This document shows positions 42,138 to 51,753 of a DNA stretch of 64,000 nucleotides, in pieces. The stretch lies in the NCBI RefSeq assembly GCF_037963835.1, contig NZ_CP150145.1:992001-1056000 (forward strand). The letters are read 5' to 3'. Source of the stretch: Paenibacillus sp. FSL H8-0332 (lineage in GTDB: Bacteria > Bacillota > Bacilli > Paenibacillales > Paenibacillaceae). The notes beneath the pieces were generated by a model that had not been told where the DNA came from, did not search any database, and was given only the letters and a program-made list of their open reading frames with translations. The translations under genes and the position numbers were made by a program. Position 1 is the first letter of the stretch. Each line of letters opens with the position of its first letter.

Positions 42138-43040
42138 CTACTGGTTTTTTAGTTGCTCCAGTGCAGGCTGTAACGTGGGATAGTTGAAGGTGAAGCCGTG
42201 GTTAATTGCTTTGGAAGGAAGTACACGCTGGCCTTCCAGCAGAATCTCTGACAGCTCGCCTACAGCAGTTTTCAGCAGAAACGCCGGAAGGGGGAACCAA
42301 TGCGGGCGATGGTAGACCTTGCCGATCATCCGTCCGAACTGTTCATTGGTAACGGGCTGTGGAGCCGTGGCATTAACGGGACCCTCGATCTCAGGCTGAA
42401 GAATGCAGAATTCGATCAGGCGCACAATGTCTGTAAGGTGAATCCAGGACATCCACTGCTTGCCGGTGCCGATTTTGCCGCCGAAGCCAAGCGAGTAAGG
42501 CAGCTTCATTTTGGGAAAAGCACCGCTCTCATTGCCAAGTACAACCCCAGTGCGCAGCTTGACCAGACGGATACCGGCATAAGCTTCATCGGCAGCCTCC
42601 TCCCAGGTCTTGACTACCTCGGAAGGGAAATCGACGACCCGGGTCTCGGAAGCTTCGGTATAGGTGTCCTGTACGGATGTACCATAGATGGCGACGGCTG
42701 AGGACTGGATGATCACGCTTGGCTTATGCTGGAGTGAATTCAGCAGCTTCCCGGCAGCGGCAACGGTTTCAAGCCGCGATTTCATAATCGCCTGCTTCCC
42801 CTTAGGGGACCAGCGCTGACTGAGCGAAGCTCCGGCCAGATTTATCAACGCATCTGCACCTTCTGCGGCTTCAGGGCTGGATGCCAAGCTGTCCCAGGTG
42901 AGATAGCTAAGCCCCGGATGTACCAGCTTGTTCTCGGGGTTCTTGCGGCCGACACTGATGATCTGATGTCCGCTGTGCAGCCAATATCCGGTAAGCTCGC
43001 TGCCTATGAATCCGCTGCCTCCGCAAATGATATATTTCAT
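42138..43040 (-). CDS. TIGR01777 family SDR epimerase
   Basis: A 300-residue extended short-chain dehydrogenase-like protein. MKYIICGGSGFIGSELTGYW carries the NAD(P) glycine motif. INLAGASLSQRWSPKGKQAI and SAVAIYG are typical of the TIGR01777/YfcH group, as is the C-terminal DUF1731 region with HWFPLPAFLLKTAVGELSEI. ATG 43040 follows AAGGAGCC. Convergent with the Tad locus. The role is unknown despite wide conservation. Confidence 0.92.
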   Translation of the reverse strand: MKYIICGGSGFIGSELTGYWLHSGHQIISVGRKNPENKLVHPGLSYLTWDSLASSPEAAEGADALINLAGASLSQRWSPKGKQAIMKSRLETVAAAGKLLNSLQHKPSVIIQSSAVAIYGTSVQDTYTEASETRVVDFPSEVVKTWEEAADEAYAGIRLVKLRTGVVLGNESGAFPKMKLPYSLGFGGKIGTGKQWMSWIHLTDIVRLIEFCILQPEIEGPVNATAPQPVTNEQFGRMIGKVYHRPHWFPLPAFLLKTAVGELSEILLEGQRVLPSKAINHGFTFNYPTLQPALEQLKNQ

Positions 43041-43062
43041 AGGGATGGCTCCTTAATATACT

Positions 43063-43527
43063 TTATTTGACCAGATGCTTGTAAGGCGCGTAGTCGATGC
43101 CGTTCTTCTCCAGGAAGGTGATCAGGAACCGGTTGTCACGCCGGGGCGTGGCAATAATGTACCCTTGAATACAGTGCTCACGGGTAACCTCCGTTGCATG
43201 GCTCTCTACAGCAAGCTTGCCGATCTCAGCAGCGATAGAATGCTTGGCAATGTCGCGGAACGGGCTGGGCACCGGCTGTACAAGCTGGTCCAGAAAAGAC
43301 TTCATCTCGTCGCTCCACAGCGGACGGCTGCGTTCCACCCAGTAGTTCTGCCAGTCCAGCTTGGATTTGCCGTCAGCCTTGGGCAGTACCTTCAGAAATT
43401 TGCGGAACATAAAATAGCCGCCGATGCACATGCTGCCCAGCAGTAAAAAGGTCCAAAATGCGATGGAGTTCATAAACCAGTTGCTTGGAGATGTGGACAA
43501 TAAGCTTGAGGGTAAATGGAAATGCAT
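43063..43527 (-). CDS. DUF2621 (YneK-like) membrane protein
   Basis: About 154 residues. One N-terminal helix (IAFWTFLLLGSMCIGGYFMF) is followed by a soluble domain with WVERSRPLWSDEMKSFLDQL, like Bacillus YneK. I chose ATG 43527, with AAAGGCGGTG upstream; the frame extends to 43560. It lies directly behind the epimerase gene on the same strand (23-bp gap). Function unknown. Confidence 0.8.
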   Translation of the reverse strand: MHFHLPSSLLSTSPSNWFMNSIAFWTFLLLGSMCIGGYFMFRKFLKVLPKADGKSKLDWQNYWVERSRPLWSDEMKSFLDQLVQPVPSPFRDIAKHSIAAEIGKLAVESHATEVTREHCIQGYIIATPRRDNRFLITFLEKNGIDYAPYKHLVK

Positions 43528-43698
43528 GAATACACCGCCTTTGACAATGATGATTGTCACTTTCCTTTTGCTCCTCTTGAGTATAACGTATTTCCTTAGG
43601 TTTGCGAAGCGGAAGCGGCCTTTCGGGGCTTGCCTAGATTTATTCTCCCGATCACGGTAGAATAAGGGTTAATTCGTGAAGGAAAGAGGGAAATAGGC

Positions 43699-44826
43699 AT
43701 GCTGAAAATAGGTTCACATGTGTCCTGCGCGGACAAGGGTCTCCTGAGCGCGGCCAATGAAGCAAATGAGTACGGATCTACCTCGTTTATGATATATACG
43801 GGAGCGCCGCAAAATACACGCCGGAAGCCGATTGAGTCGATGTTCCCCGAGGAAGGCAAGCAGAAGATGCGGGAGAATGGTGTCGGAGAGATTGTGGTTC
43901 ACGCTCCTTACATTATTAATCTGGGCTCCTACAAGGAGAATACTTACCAGCTGGCAGTAGATTTCCTGCAGGAGGAGATCCGCCGGACCCATGCGCTTGA
44001 GGTCAAGCATATCGTCCTGCATCCGGGTGCATTCACTGATAAGGATGCTGATTACGGCATCCAGCGCATTGCAGACGGTCTGAATGAGGTGCTGGGCGGT
44101 ACGAATGAGACAGATGTGCATATCGCACTGGAGACGATGGCTGGTAAAGGCACAGAGATTGGCCGCACCTTCGAGGAGCTTGCCTCCATTATAGATAAGG
44201 TCGAATTTAATCAGCGGCTATCGGTCTGTCTTGACACCTGTCATATTCATGATGCCGGATACGATATCGTGAATGATCTGGATGGGGTGCTGAAGAAGTT
44301 CGATGATACTATCGGTCTGGAGCGGCTCGGCGTGATCCATCTTAATGACAGCAAGAACCCGCGCGGAGCGGGCAAAGACCGTCATACACCGATTGGCTCC
44401 GGCTACATAGGATTCGAGACGATCAACAATGTAGTCCATCATGAAGCACTCGCAGGTCTGCCGTTTATTTTGGAGACGCCTTGGATTGGCAAGGACGCCA
44501 AGAAGCTCCGTCCCATGTATGAAGTAGAAATCGCCCTGCTGCGCGGCAATGTCGCTGAACGCTTCGGTGCGGAATTCCTGCAGGAGCTGGAAGAGCTGCA
44601 TGCTTTTTTTGCCAAGCAGGAGCTGGATTCCCGCCGTTATGTGCTGGATGTGTGGGAGCTGCTGAAGAATGACGCCAAGGCCAAAAAAGCAGATCCCCGT
44701 GAACCGCTGGAACGTCTCTATGATCAAGTCATAGCTGCCGGATTATTCCCTCAGCTTAGTGAGGAAGCCGTTAATCACCGGCTGATCGCCTGGCTTGCAG
44801 GCAAACAGCTGCTCGTGAAGGCATAA
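43699..44826 (+). CDS. nfo: Endonuclease IV with C-terminal extension
   Basis: A zinc-dependent AP endonuclease for base-excision repair. The TIM-barrel motifs are clear: [89 protein letters not shown] and ETPW. At 375 residues it exceeds the usual 280-300. The last 70 or so residues ([18 protein letters not shown] onward) are an extra helical tail. The ATG has AAAGAGGGAAATAGGC upstream. Confidence 0.95.
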   Translation: MLKIGSHVSCADKGLLSAANEANEYGSTSFMIYTGAPQNTRRKPIESMFPEEGKQKMRENGVGEIVVHAPYIINLGSYKENTYQLAVDFLQEEIRRTHALEVKHIVLHPGAFTDKDADYGIQRIADGLNEVLGGTNETDVHIALETMAGKGTEIGRTFEELASIIDKVEFNQRLSVCLDTCHIHDAGYDIVNDLDGVLKKFDDTIGLERLGVIHLNDSKNPRGAGKDRHTPIGSGYIGFETINNVVHHEALAGLPFILETPWIGKDAKKLRPMYEVEIALLRGNVAERFGAEFLQELEELHAFFAKQELDSRRYVLDVWELLKNDAKAKKADPREPLERLYDQVIAAGLFPQLSEEAVNHRLIAWLAGKQLLVKA

Positions 44827-44871
44827 ATCCACACAGATAACGCAAGCAGATGAGAGGATGGACGGAGAATT

Positions 44872-45768
44872 ATGGAATTACACGTGAAAAGAGATCATTC
44901 AGCAGGCAGATTATATCCCGACCGGGCGCGTATGCTCATTTCTTGCCCTGACGGTCCGGGGATTGTAGCGGCGGTATCGCATTTTTTGTATCAGCATGGC
45001 GCGAACATCGTGCAGTCGGACCAATATACGATGGACCCGGACGGCGGAATGTTCTTCATGCGAGTAGAGTTTGATCTGCCTAAGCTGGATGAGCGGCTGG
45101 AGGAAGTGCGTACCATCTTCGGCGGCGTTGCTGAGCGCTTTAAGATGAACTGGCAGATCTTCAAGGTAAGCCATAAGAAGCGGCTGGCGATCTTCGTCTC
45201 CAAGGAGGACCATTGTCTGGTGGAGCTGCTCTGGCAGTGGCAGGCGGGTGACCTGGATGCAGATATCGCGCTTGTGGTCAGCAACCACACCGATATGCAG
45301 GCTTATGTTGAATCCTTCGGCATTCCGTTCCATCATATTCCGGTCACCGCAGAGACCAAGGCTGAAGCTGAAGTGCGTCAACTGGAGGTTATCGGTGAGG
45401 ATATCGATGTAATTATACTGGCCCGGTACATGCAGATTATCTCGCCTTCATTCATCGAGCATTACCGGCACCGGATCATCAATATCCATCATTCGTTCCT
45501 GCCTGCCTTCGTCGGCGGTAAGCCGTACGCCCAGGCCTATCAGCGCGGAGTCAAGATCATCGGGGCGACTGCCCATTACGTGACTGAGGAGCTGGACGGC
45601 GGGCCGATTATCGAGCAGGATGTTCAGCGGGTCAGCCACAGCGATGATGTGAATGAGCTGAAGCGCATTGGACGTACCATTGAGCGGGTGGTTCTGGCCC
45701 GTGCGGTCAAATGGCATATTGAGGACAGAATCCTCGTGCATCACAACAAAACGGTAGTATTTAATTAA
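44872..45768 (+). CDS. purU: Formyltetrahydrofolate deformylase
   Basis: A 298-residue enzyme releasing formate from 10-formyl-THF, supplying PurT and balancing one-carbon pools. The N-terminal ACT domain has ISCPDGPGIVAAVSHFLYQH. The C-terminal formyltransferase domain has IILARYMQIISP, the catalytic Asn-His in INIHHSFLPAF, and the Asp region GATAHYVTEELDGGPIIEQD. Length and order are typical. The ATG follows GAGAGGATGGACGGAG. Confidence 0.96.
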   Translation: MELHVKRDHSAGRLYPDRARMLISCPDGPGIVAAVSHFLYQHGANIVQSDQYTMDPDGGMFFMRVEFDLPKLDERLEEVRTIFGGVAERFKMNWQIFKVSHKKRLAIFVSKEDHCLVELLWQWQAGDLDADIALVVSNHTDMQAYVESFGIPFHHIPVTAETKAEAEVRQLEVIGEDIDVIILARYMQIISPSFIEHYRHRIINIHHSFLPAFVGGKPYAQAYQRGVKIIGATAHYVTEELDGGPIIEQDVQRVSHSDDVNELKRIGRTIERVVLARAVKWHIEDRILVHHNKTVVFN

Positions 45769-45802
45769 TCAGCAGAGTCTTGCAGTCAACGTTATAACCA
45801 CT

Positions 45803-45898
45803 CCGGTAAAAGTCAGCAACCCTGCGTAACGCAGGGGATATAGGACATCGTTCTGGCCTGACTTTTACCGGCATTTATCTTCAGCGGGAGCTTCCCGC
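45803..45898. other. Cluster of strong nested hairpins before Tad-like locus 2
   Basis: CCGGTAAAAGTCAG (45803-45816) pairs perfectly with CTGACTTTTACCGG (45858-45871). Inside it CCCTGCG-TAA-CGCAGGG makes a second perfect hairpin (45820-45836). GCGGGA-GCT-TCCCGC follows at 45884-45898. A related GGTAAAA/TTTTACC element recurs at 45954-45972. The 275-bp gap to 46043 holds no gene. It could be a terminator for purU, a structured leader or a small RNA. Confidence 0.55.
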
Positions 45899-46043
45899 AG
45901 CCTCAGGCTTCACAACCTCACAAGGATAATCTAATACACTTCTCAACCACTAAGGTAAAAAAGCATTTTACCGGCATTTTGGACATAAGCGCCAAGATGT
46001 ATTTTGCTATGTGCAGAAATCACATTCAAAGGGGGTAAAGGGC

Positions 46044-46826
46044 TTGTCAACAAAGCGCGGGCGTCTATTAAAGCGCAATTATTTCTTCGCCGGACTCATC
46101 CTGCTCATCGGCTTCGGCGGACTGCTTGGCTATGATCTCTACTTCAAGCCTTATGTACTGTCACAGACCGTTGTCAAAATCAAGGTGGATGGCGGGGGCT
46201 TCCTGCCGAAGAATCATGAGCTGACAGCGGAGAATCTCTATCTGGATTCCGTACAGACCAAAGACATCCCGGCTGGGGTCGTCCGTAGTCTGGAGCAGGT
46301 GGATCAGAAGATTACGAATGTCAATCTGACGGATGGCAGCATTCTGACCGAGTCGCTGGTGGATGTAAGCGAGCTGGAGCCACAGCAGGACGAGGGGATT
46401 TTCCCGATTCCCAAAGACGCCATCTATGCCATCAACGGTTCTCTCCGCAGCAGGGATAAGGTAGATATTTATCTGGTCGAAGGAGACTCACCCGCAAAAG
46501 AACGCAGAGGATACAGTCCGGCTGCTGCTGCATCTGTAACTACTTCCGGAGGGGGGCAGCCTTCAGACGCTTCTTCTCTGCTGGAAGCGGAGGTTCCGCC
46601 GGAAATCCCTGCGCGCAAAGTATTCTTAAGCGGAGTGACTGTAAACTACGTGCGTACGGAAGATAACAACGATGTACTCGACTCGGAGAATGGCAATAAC
46701 AATAACCGCTTTACTTCCACAGGGAAGGTGGCAGCACCGGAGCTGAAGCTGAAGAAGAGCGACGGTGAGCTGCTGGGAGCTTATCTCGAGCAGGGCAAGA
46801 AGCTATGGATTGTTCGGGTGGAGTAG
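46044..46826 (+). CDS. CpaB/RcpC-like SAF-domain pilus assembly protein
   Basis: About 260 residues. An N-terminal membrane helix (NYFFAGLILLIGFGGLLGYD) is followed by a SAF-like domain (LTAENLYLDSVQTKDIPAGV), a Ser/Gly-rich linker and a C-terminal domain ending LLGAYLEQGKKLWIVRVE. This fits CpaB/RcpC proteins that couple the Tad machine to the envelope. I favour TTG 46044 after AAGGGGGTAAAGGG; the frame opens at GTG 46011. First gene of the second, divergent Tad-like locus. Confidence 0.75.
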   Translation: MSTKRGRLLKRNYFFAGLILLIGFGGLLGYDLYFKPYVLSQTVVKIKVDGGGFLPKNHELTAENLYLDSVQTKDIPAGVVRSLEQVDQKITNVNLTDGSILTESLVDVSELEPQQDEGIFPIPKDAIYAINGSLRSRDKVDIYLVEGDSPAKERRGYSPAAAASVTTSGGGQPSDASSLLEAEVPPEIPARKVFLSGVTVNYVRTEDNNDVLDSENGNNNNRFTSTGKVAAPELKLKKSDGELLGAYLEQGKKLWIVRVE

Positions 46827-46856
46827 AAGAGCAGACAGCAAGGAGGAGGAATAAAC

Positions 46857-47921
46857 TTGAGAATATTCAGTCTGGGCATAGATCAGCTGACGATCAACGA
46901 GATTAAGCTGGCAGGATTCACTGTTATTGCCCAAAGTGTGCTGCCGGAGCCTGAGCATGCCGGAGGGCATCTGTTAATGGTGACAAGCGAGCAGGTGCCG
47001 GTAGCGGAATTAAGAGAGCTGAGAGGGAGGTATCCGGACTCTTCGATTTTGTACATCTATTTGCAAAAAGGGGTGCGGGGTTACCAGGCCATACATATGC
47101 AGTGTGAGAGTCTGGGCATATTTTTCATGCCTCCGCGCTGCACCTCAGCGGCCATCATCGATAAGCTGCGCTATATGCTTGAAGATGAGCATAAGGAGAG
47201 CGGTAATGTGGTAGGCTTTTTCGGCTCGGGGCCAGGTATTGGCTGCACGAGTATTGCCAAGCTGTTCGCCAGGAGAATTGCCGCTTCAGGGCTGCGGGTA
47301 ATTATGCTGGGTCTCGATCTGTACGATCCGGGCTATGACCGGAAGACGGCGGTTAGTCTGGACAGGCTGCGGCCGCGGATTACCGGTAAAATGCTGCATG
47401 ATGAGGATTTCAGCGCGCTGGTGAAGCAGGAAGGCTATGCCTATCTGCCCGGGAACTTCGATTATCTAAGCGCCCAGGATTATCAGGAGGAAGAGATCGA
47501 ATATCTGCTGGCCAGAGCAAGTGAAAGTGCTGATGTGGTGATTGCGGATTTCGGGTCGATTCCCGAGAGCGCCGCGTGGTACGTGGGGATGCAGAAGTCG
47601 GTGCTGCGCATGATTGTTACACACCCCCGGCATGAACACAGGCTGCAGCCCCTGATGGAGCTGGCCGGGCATATGGATCTGCATCCGCAGGACTTCCTGT
47701 GGATAATCAATCGCAGCAATGTGGAGGAGCTAACGTCACCGAAGAGCCTGGCCCTGCGTTTTGGCAGCGAGCTTCTGCTGGAGCTACCGTATTATCCATC
47801 TTTTCCGGAGAGCCTGCCGTTGGGCAAAAAAGAGCTTCAGCAAGTGGACGATAAGGTCCACGCATTGCTTGTATCACTGGGCCTCGCCCAGGAAACCCGC
47901 AAGAAGGGGATATTTCAATGA
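46857..47921 (+). CDS. ParA/TadZ-like protein with degenerate Walker A
   Basis: A 354-residue protein. An N-terminal receiver-like domain of about 110 residues precedes a MinD-like domain. The expected P-loop reads FFGSGPGIGCTSIAKLFARR: the Lys of GKT is Cys. Other strands are kept (RVIMLGLDLYD; SADVVIADFGS). It therefore probably does not hydrolyse ATP and may serve as a scaffold. TTG start after GGAGGAGGAATAAAC. The stop overlaps the next ATG (ATGA). Confidence 0.75.
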   Translation: MRIFSLGIDQLTINEIKLAGFTVIAQSVLPEPEHAGGHLLMVTSEQVPVAELRELRGRYPDSSILYIYLQKGVRGYQAIHMQCESLGIFFMPPRCTSAAIIDKLRYMLEDEHKESGNVVGFFGSGPGIGCTSIAKLFARRIAASGLRVIMLGLDLYDPGYDRKTAVSLDRLRPRITGKMLHDEDFSALVKQEGYAYLPGNFDYLSAQDYQEEEIEYLLARASESADVVIADFGSIPESAAWYVGMQKSVLRMIVTHPRHEHRLQPLMELAGHMDLHPQDFLWIINRSNVEELTSPKSLALRFGSELLLELPYYPSFPESLPLGKKELQQVDDKVHALLVSLGLAQETRKKGIFQ

Positions 47922-49492
47922 TTAACAACAAGGATGAAAGCTTGCCATTGCAGCGGAAGCGTGTGCTGTCCGGATGGGCTCCGCTGGACCCTGAGCAGGG
48001 AAGGCGGCAGGAACAGCGGGACGAGAGCTTACAGGCGGTGCCTGGACTCGCAGACGGAACGCAGAGCAGACGGCTATTTTCACTGAAGCAGAGCGTACTG
48101 CGTACCAGCAAGCCCGGCAAAGAGGACTTCTACAGCTTCCTGCACACCATGAAAAGTGAAATGAACGCCGGGCTGGAGCGTGAGGATGATGGCTATTTCG
48201 AACTGAATGCGAAGGCGCTGGTTGGTGATCCGCAGGCGGTCAGCTTTTTCATGAACGAGATTGAGAAATACCTGCGCCGGACCCCGTTTACCGGAAAGGT
48301 GCCGGAGGCTTACCGCACAGCCGCTGAAGCGTTGTTTCATGAATGGAAGGGCTTTGGCCCCGCCTACCGCTGGTTTACAGACCGGGCCTATAGCGAATCC
48401 ACCGGACTGCAGATGATCGGGCGGCAAATTTTTTATAACCATCAGGGGAAGTTTGTGGCGTATCCCTATGAGATGCCTTCGCTCGACCGGGTGGAGCAGC
48501 TTAAGCGCTCACTCCTCAAAAGCGATCCGGGCAAGAAGCTGAACAAGGATAATCCTTCTGTTGAATTTAAAATGGATGATCCCCTCTGGCCCGGCCGGTT
48601 CATTCGTCTAGCCATCTGGGTCTCGCCAAGGGTCTGGGAGGGCTTCACTACCATCTCGCTGCGGCGGCAGGTCGTTGAATTTCTGGATCTGGATGATCAG
48701 GCCGGCACGGAATGCATTCCTGCGGAAGCGATTGATCTGATTCGTGCGCTTACCGGGACGTTTCGCAACACAATTATCGCGGGTGCCGTAGGCTCGGGTA
48801 AAACTACTTTTGCCAACACGATTGTCGGCGAGCAGCTGCTCGGCTCCTCTTCCTGCATGGGCGTCGTGATGATCGAGAAGCATCCGGAGTCGATTTTACC
48901 GTATCAGATCAAAGGCCACCGGATTATTCCCATTCAGGCATCTAATGAAGAATTGATGGAGGTCGGTGTGGAGTCGCTGCGGCATGACCCGAACATTCTC
49001 TACATGACGGAGATGCGTTATAACGAGTGGGAATTCTATTTGTGGAGCGGCGAAAAGGGTTATGACGGCATTACGGGCACCTTTCACACCGTAGATTCGG
49101 AGGATATTCCTTATCAGGGGGCATTTGCAGTATCTACACGGATCGGCGGCAGCCTGAAGGGGCATTTAATCTCAGCGCTGAAATCCTGTGAGCTGGTGTT
49201 CATTCTGGAGAGTGTCCCGGATGGCAAGAAGCGGCTCACGCGGATCTCCGAGGTCTTTTATGAAGAGGCCAGTAATTCGGTCTTCGCGAACGATCTGATG
49301 CGCTGGGAACCAGAGCAGGCAGGCTGGACCTATAATGACAAGCTAACCCAGGCGCTGATTGTGAAGATGAAGAAGAAGAATGCCAGAGCGGCCCGGATGC
49401 TGCTGCAGGAGCTAGGACATCTCGCTGCGCAGAAGCCGATGACTGACCCGCTGAAGGAAAGTCTGAAGTCCAAAATCGTTTTGAATGAATGA
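47918..49492 (+). CDS. Divergent CpaF/TadA-like secretion ATPase
   Basis: A 524-residue protein with about 90 N-terminal residues not seen in TadA, a winged N-domain, then a RecA-like ATPase. Walker A is AGAVGSGKTTFANTI and the Asp-box-like strand is GVVMIEKHPE. ILYMTEMRYNEWEFYL replaces the usual VGEVRGxE segment, and GITGTFHTVDSED is the His box. Catalytic residues are present, so it should be active. It differs clearly from the TadA at 32524 and marks an independent lineage. Confidence 0.85.
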   Translation: MINNKDESLPLQRKRVLSGWAPLDPEQGRRQEQRDESLQAVPGLADGTQSRRLFSLKQSVLRTSKPGKEDFYSFLHTMKSEMNAGLEREDDGYFELNAKALVGDPQAVSFFMNEIEKYLRRTPFTGKVPEAYRTAAEALFHEWKGFGPAYRWFTDRAYSESTGLQMIGRQIFYNHQGKFVAYPYEMPSLDRVEQLKRSLLKSDPGKKLNKDNPSVEFKMDDPLWPGRFIRLAIWVSPRVWEGFTTISLRRQVVEFLDLDDQAGTECIPAEAIDLIRALTGTFRNTIIAGAVGSGKTTFANTIVGEQLLGSSSCMGVVMIEKHPESILPYQIKGHRIIPIQASNEELMEVGVESLRHDPNILYMTEMRYNEWEFYLWSGEKGYDGITGTFHTVDSEDIPYQGAFAVSTRIGGSLKGHLISALKSCELVFILESVPDGKKRLTRISEVFYEEASNSVFANDLMRWEPEQAGWTYNDKLTQALIVKMKKKNARAARMLLQELGHLAAQKPMTDPLKESLKSKIVLNE

Positions 49493-49507
49493 GAGGAGGG
49501 AGTGCCT

Positions 49508-50557
49508 GTGGAGCTGCTGTTCTATATTATCCAGTTTGTGCTTCACCTGCTCGTTGCCAGCGGACTCTGGCTGCTGGTCAAGCCGCTGATTGAGCGGCAT
49601 CTATGGCAGTGGGGGCAAAAGCTGGATCTGCGGATGAACCTGAAGATGAGTTTGTTCGGCCAGAAGGTCAGTAGCACGAAGAGGAAAATGTGGCTGTACC
49701 GCCATCTGGATAATCTGCTGTATTTTGCCCATAAGCGATACGAGCCTGGCATCAGTGTGCTGCGCTTCGTCATCCGTTCGGGGATGCTGTTCCTCGGTGT
49801 ATTTTTATCGAGTCTGCTGACTCTTAAAGAGCTGCCGGGGCAGATGAGCTTCAGCAATCCTTTTCTGGAAGGCATGGTGTTGAATGACGGCGCACCTGTG
49901 GCGAATGCCTGGAGGCTTCCGCTGTTCCTGGCGGTTCTCTCGGCCTGTATTCCTTATCTGCGGATGAGGTATACCTATGCCCAGCGCAAGGTGCGGGGGA
50001 GCTACGATCTGCTCGATGTGATCAAAATCGCCACCAAATTCACGCATTTGTCTGCGGATTCCATCTTGTCCAAGACCAGTGACCTGCTGCCGGTGGAGAA
50101 TGTGCTGAAGACGCCCTTGAGGCTGCTGGGGACAGCGTTCGCCGGCTATAGCAATGAACGGGAGCTGAATGAGGAAGCAGGGCGTTTTGCCGGAGCGATT
50201 GGCACGACGTTTGCCGTAGAATTCGTATCGGACCTGCTCTATTGCGAGAAGGAGGGCACCCGTTATCTCAAAAGCTCACTCATGACGCTTAACCGCTCAA
50301 TGGAGCTGCAACGGGAGACTATTTTGACGGTAAAAGCCAGCAGCAGGGATGCGATCAGCCTGGGGTTGTACGGTAATCTGATTGTGCTGGTGTCTTCTGT
50401 GGGAACGTTCATGTACATGCTGAAGCCGGATGTGTATTTCAAATTGCAGTTCGAGACAACGATTGGACTTACATTTATGATGGTGATCCTTACGGGCTTA
50501 TTCATCTCGTTCATGATCAGCACCATCCTCGCCAGACCCAGACTGGACTACCATTAA
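49508..50557 (+). CDS. Polytopic TadB-like membrane protein (locus 2)
   Basis: About 350 residues. Hydrophobic segments lie near the N-terminus (LFYIIQFVLHLLVASGLWLL), at about 80-105, 140-155, and at the C-terminus (NLIVLVSSVGTFMYML; TFMMVILTGLFISFMI). A cytoplasmic helical domain between 165 and 290 resembles the position of a T2SF domain, but the motif is too diverged to claim. I chose GTG 49508, 7 nt after AGGAGGG; GTG 49502 is too close to that site. Confidence 0.65.
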   Translation: MELLFYIIQFVLHLLVASGLWLLVKPLIERHLWQWGQKLDLRMNLKMSLFGQKVSSTKRKMWLYRHLDNLLYFAHKRYEPGISVLRFVIRSGMLFLGVFLSSLLTLKELPGQMSFSNPFLEGMVLNDGAPVANAWRLPLFLAVLSACIPYLRMRYTYAQRKVRGSYDLLDVIKIATKFTHLSADSILSKTSDLLPVENVLKTPLRLLGTAFAGYSNERELNEEAGRFAGAIGTTFAVEFVSDLLYCEKEGTRYLKSSLMTLNRSMELQRETILTVKASSRDAISLGLYGNLIVLVSSVGTFMYMLKPDVYFKLQFETTIGLTFMMVILTGLFISFMISTILARPRLDYH

Positions 50558-50565
50558 GGTGATGA

Positions 50566-51438
50566 ATGATGGATAGATTACTACTTTTAATAGCTGTAAC
50601 AGGTATTGTGTATCTTGCCTTACTGGTCTTTGTCAGCAGCAGCAGCCGTCAGCAGCGGTATGTGCTCCGTCTGGGCCAGCAGTGGAAGGCCTTCGGGGAA
50701 CGTGTGCAAAATGAGCGGCTGCAGCAATTGCTCAATCAGAGCGGACTTTCTATACCAGCAGCCAAAATCACACTATTCCGATATTCGGCGGCCCTCCTCT
50801 ATCTGCTGGTTCAGGCAACGGGAGATTTTGTACGCTCTGAGCCAATGTCCCTATACGATCCTCTGATTGCGCTGCTGATTCTCGTGATTACCAGTCCGCA
50901 GCGGGCGCTGCCGTTTGGCTGGGTGCTGAGCTGGCTGCATCAGAAGACGCTGATTCAAAAAGACGGGGAGCTGATCTCCTTCATCCGCCTCTATGAGAAC
51001 AACCGGCTGCGCAAGCGGGGGTATGTAGAATTTGGAGCCTTCTGCGCCGGAACGGCTAACCATTTCAGTTACATCCGCCAGGATCTGTATGAGCTGTCGG
51101 AGCGGGCGGTGGATGAGGGGACGGAGCGGGCGATTGAATGGTTTTGCAGCAAATTCCCGGAGAATCATATGTTCATCAACGATATCCGCTCGATTCTGCT
51201 GGCGACAGAAGGGATGGATGATGATCATGAAGCGGCGAAGTATCTGCAGGAGCAGGGTAAAATTATCACCAAAATCTCAAGTGACCAATATCTGAAGAAG
51301 TGGTCCTTTATCGGGGACATTTCCACGATCATCAATGTTGTTCCGTCAATCGCTACCTTTCTGATGATTGTGTCGCTGGCGATGCAGTACATTATGCTGA
51401 TTAAAGGGAATTTTAACGGCGTAGGGATGTTCCAATGA
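50566..51438 (+). CDS. Polytopic TadC-like membrane protein (locus 2)
   Basis: A 290-residue membrane protein. The N-terminal helix LLLIAVTGIVYLALLVFV, middle hydrophobic stretches (LFRYSAALLYLLVQ; DPLIALLILVI), a cytoplasmic helical domain and a C-terminal helix ATFLMIVSLAMQYIM mirror the previous gene. Together they look like a TadB/TadC platform pair. It starts 8 nt after the previous stop. Assignment rests on topology and context, not on a recognised domain. Confidence 0.6.
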   Translation: MMDRLLLLIAVTGIVYLALLVFVSSSSRQQRYVLRLGQQWKAFGERVQNERLQQLLNQSGLSIPAAKITLFRYSAALLYLLVQATGDFVRSEPMSLYDPLIALLILVITSPQRALPFGWVLSWLHQKTLIQKDGELISFIRLYENNRLRKRGYVEFGAFCAGTANHFSYIRQDLYELSERAVDEGTERAIEWFCSKFPENHMFINDIRSILLATEGMDDDHEAAKYLQEQGKIITKISSDQYLKKWSFIGDISTIINVVPSIATFLMIVSLAMQYIMLIKGNFNGVGMFQ

Positions 51439-51538
51439 CCAGTTCAGACAGGCTTACAGCAAGAAAAAGAACCAAATGAAATTTTTGTTATATTCAAGAA
51501 GCCATTTAAAATATAAAATCAAAAGGGAGATATTAACA

Positions 51539-51748
51539 ATGAAAAAAGATGCTATTTCTACTGGTTTGTTTATCGCTATCGGGTTCCTGTGTGTGGCTAT
51601 CGTAATTGCGGTATTGATTCCTGTGGTACGGGACGTAATCGATAAAGCGGATGACAACAGACCAGATATCCCGGCGGTTAGTCTGATTCAGCCCGCAGAT
51701 TCTGTGGAGGCGGCAGTAACGTACACAATCGCTGGCCCTTTGGTTTAA
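51539..51748 (+). CDS. Mini-pilin-like protein A
   Basis: A 69-residue bitopic protein from ATG 51539, which has AAAGGGAGATATT upstream; the longer frame from 51476 lacks a site. It has a short basic start MKKDAISTGLFIAIGF, one hydrophobic helix to about residue 30, then a short acidic domain. There is no Gly followed by Glu at +5, so it does not carry a standard prepilin cleavage site. It is paralogous in its start to the next gene. Confidence 0.68.
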   Translation: MKKDAISTGLFIAIGFLCVAIVIAVLIPVVRDVIDKADDNRPDIPAVSLIQPADSVEAAVTYTIAGPLV

Positions 51749-51753
51749 CAGAG

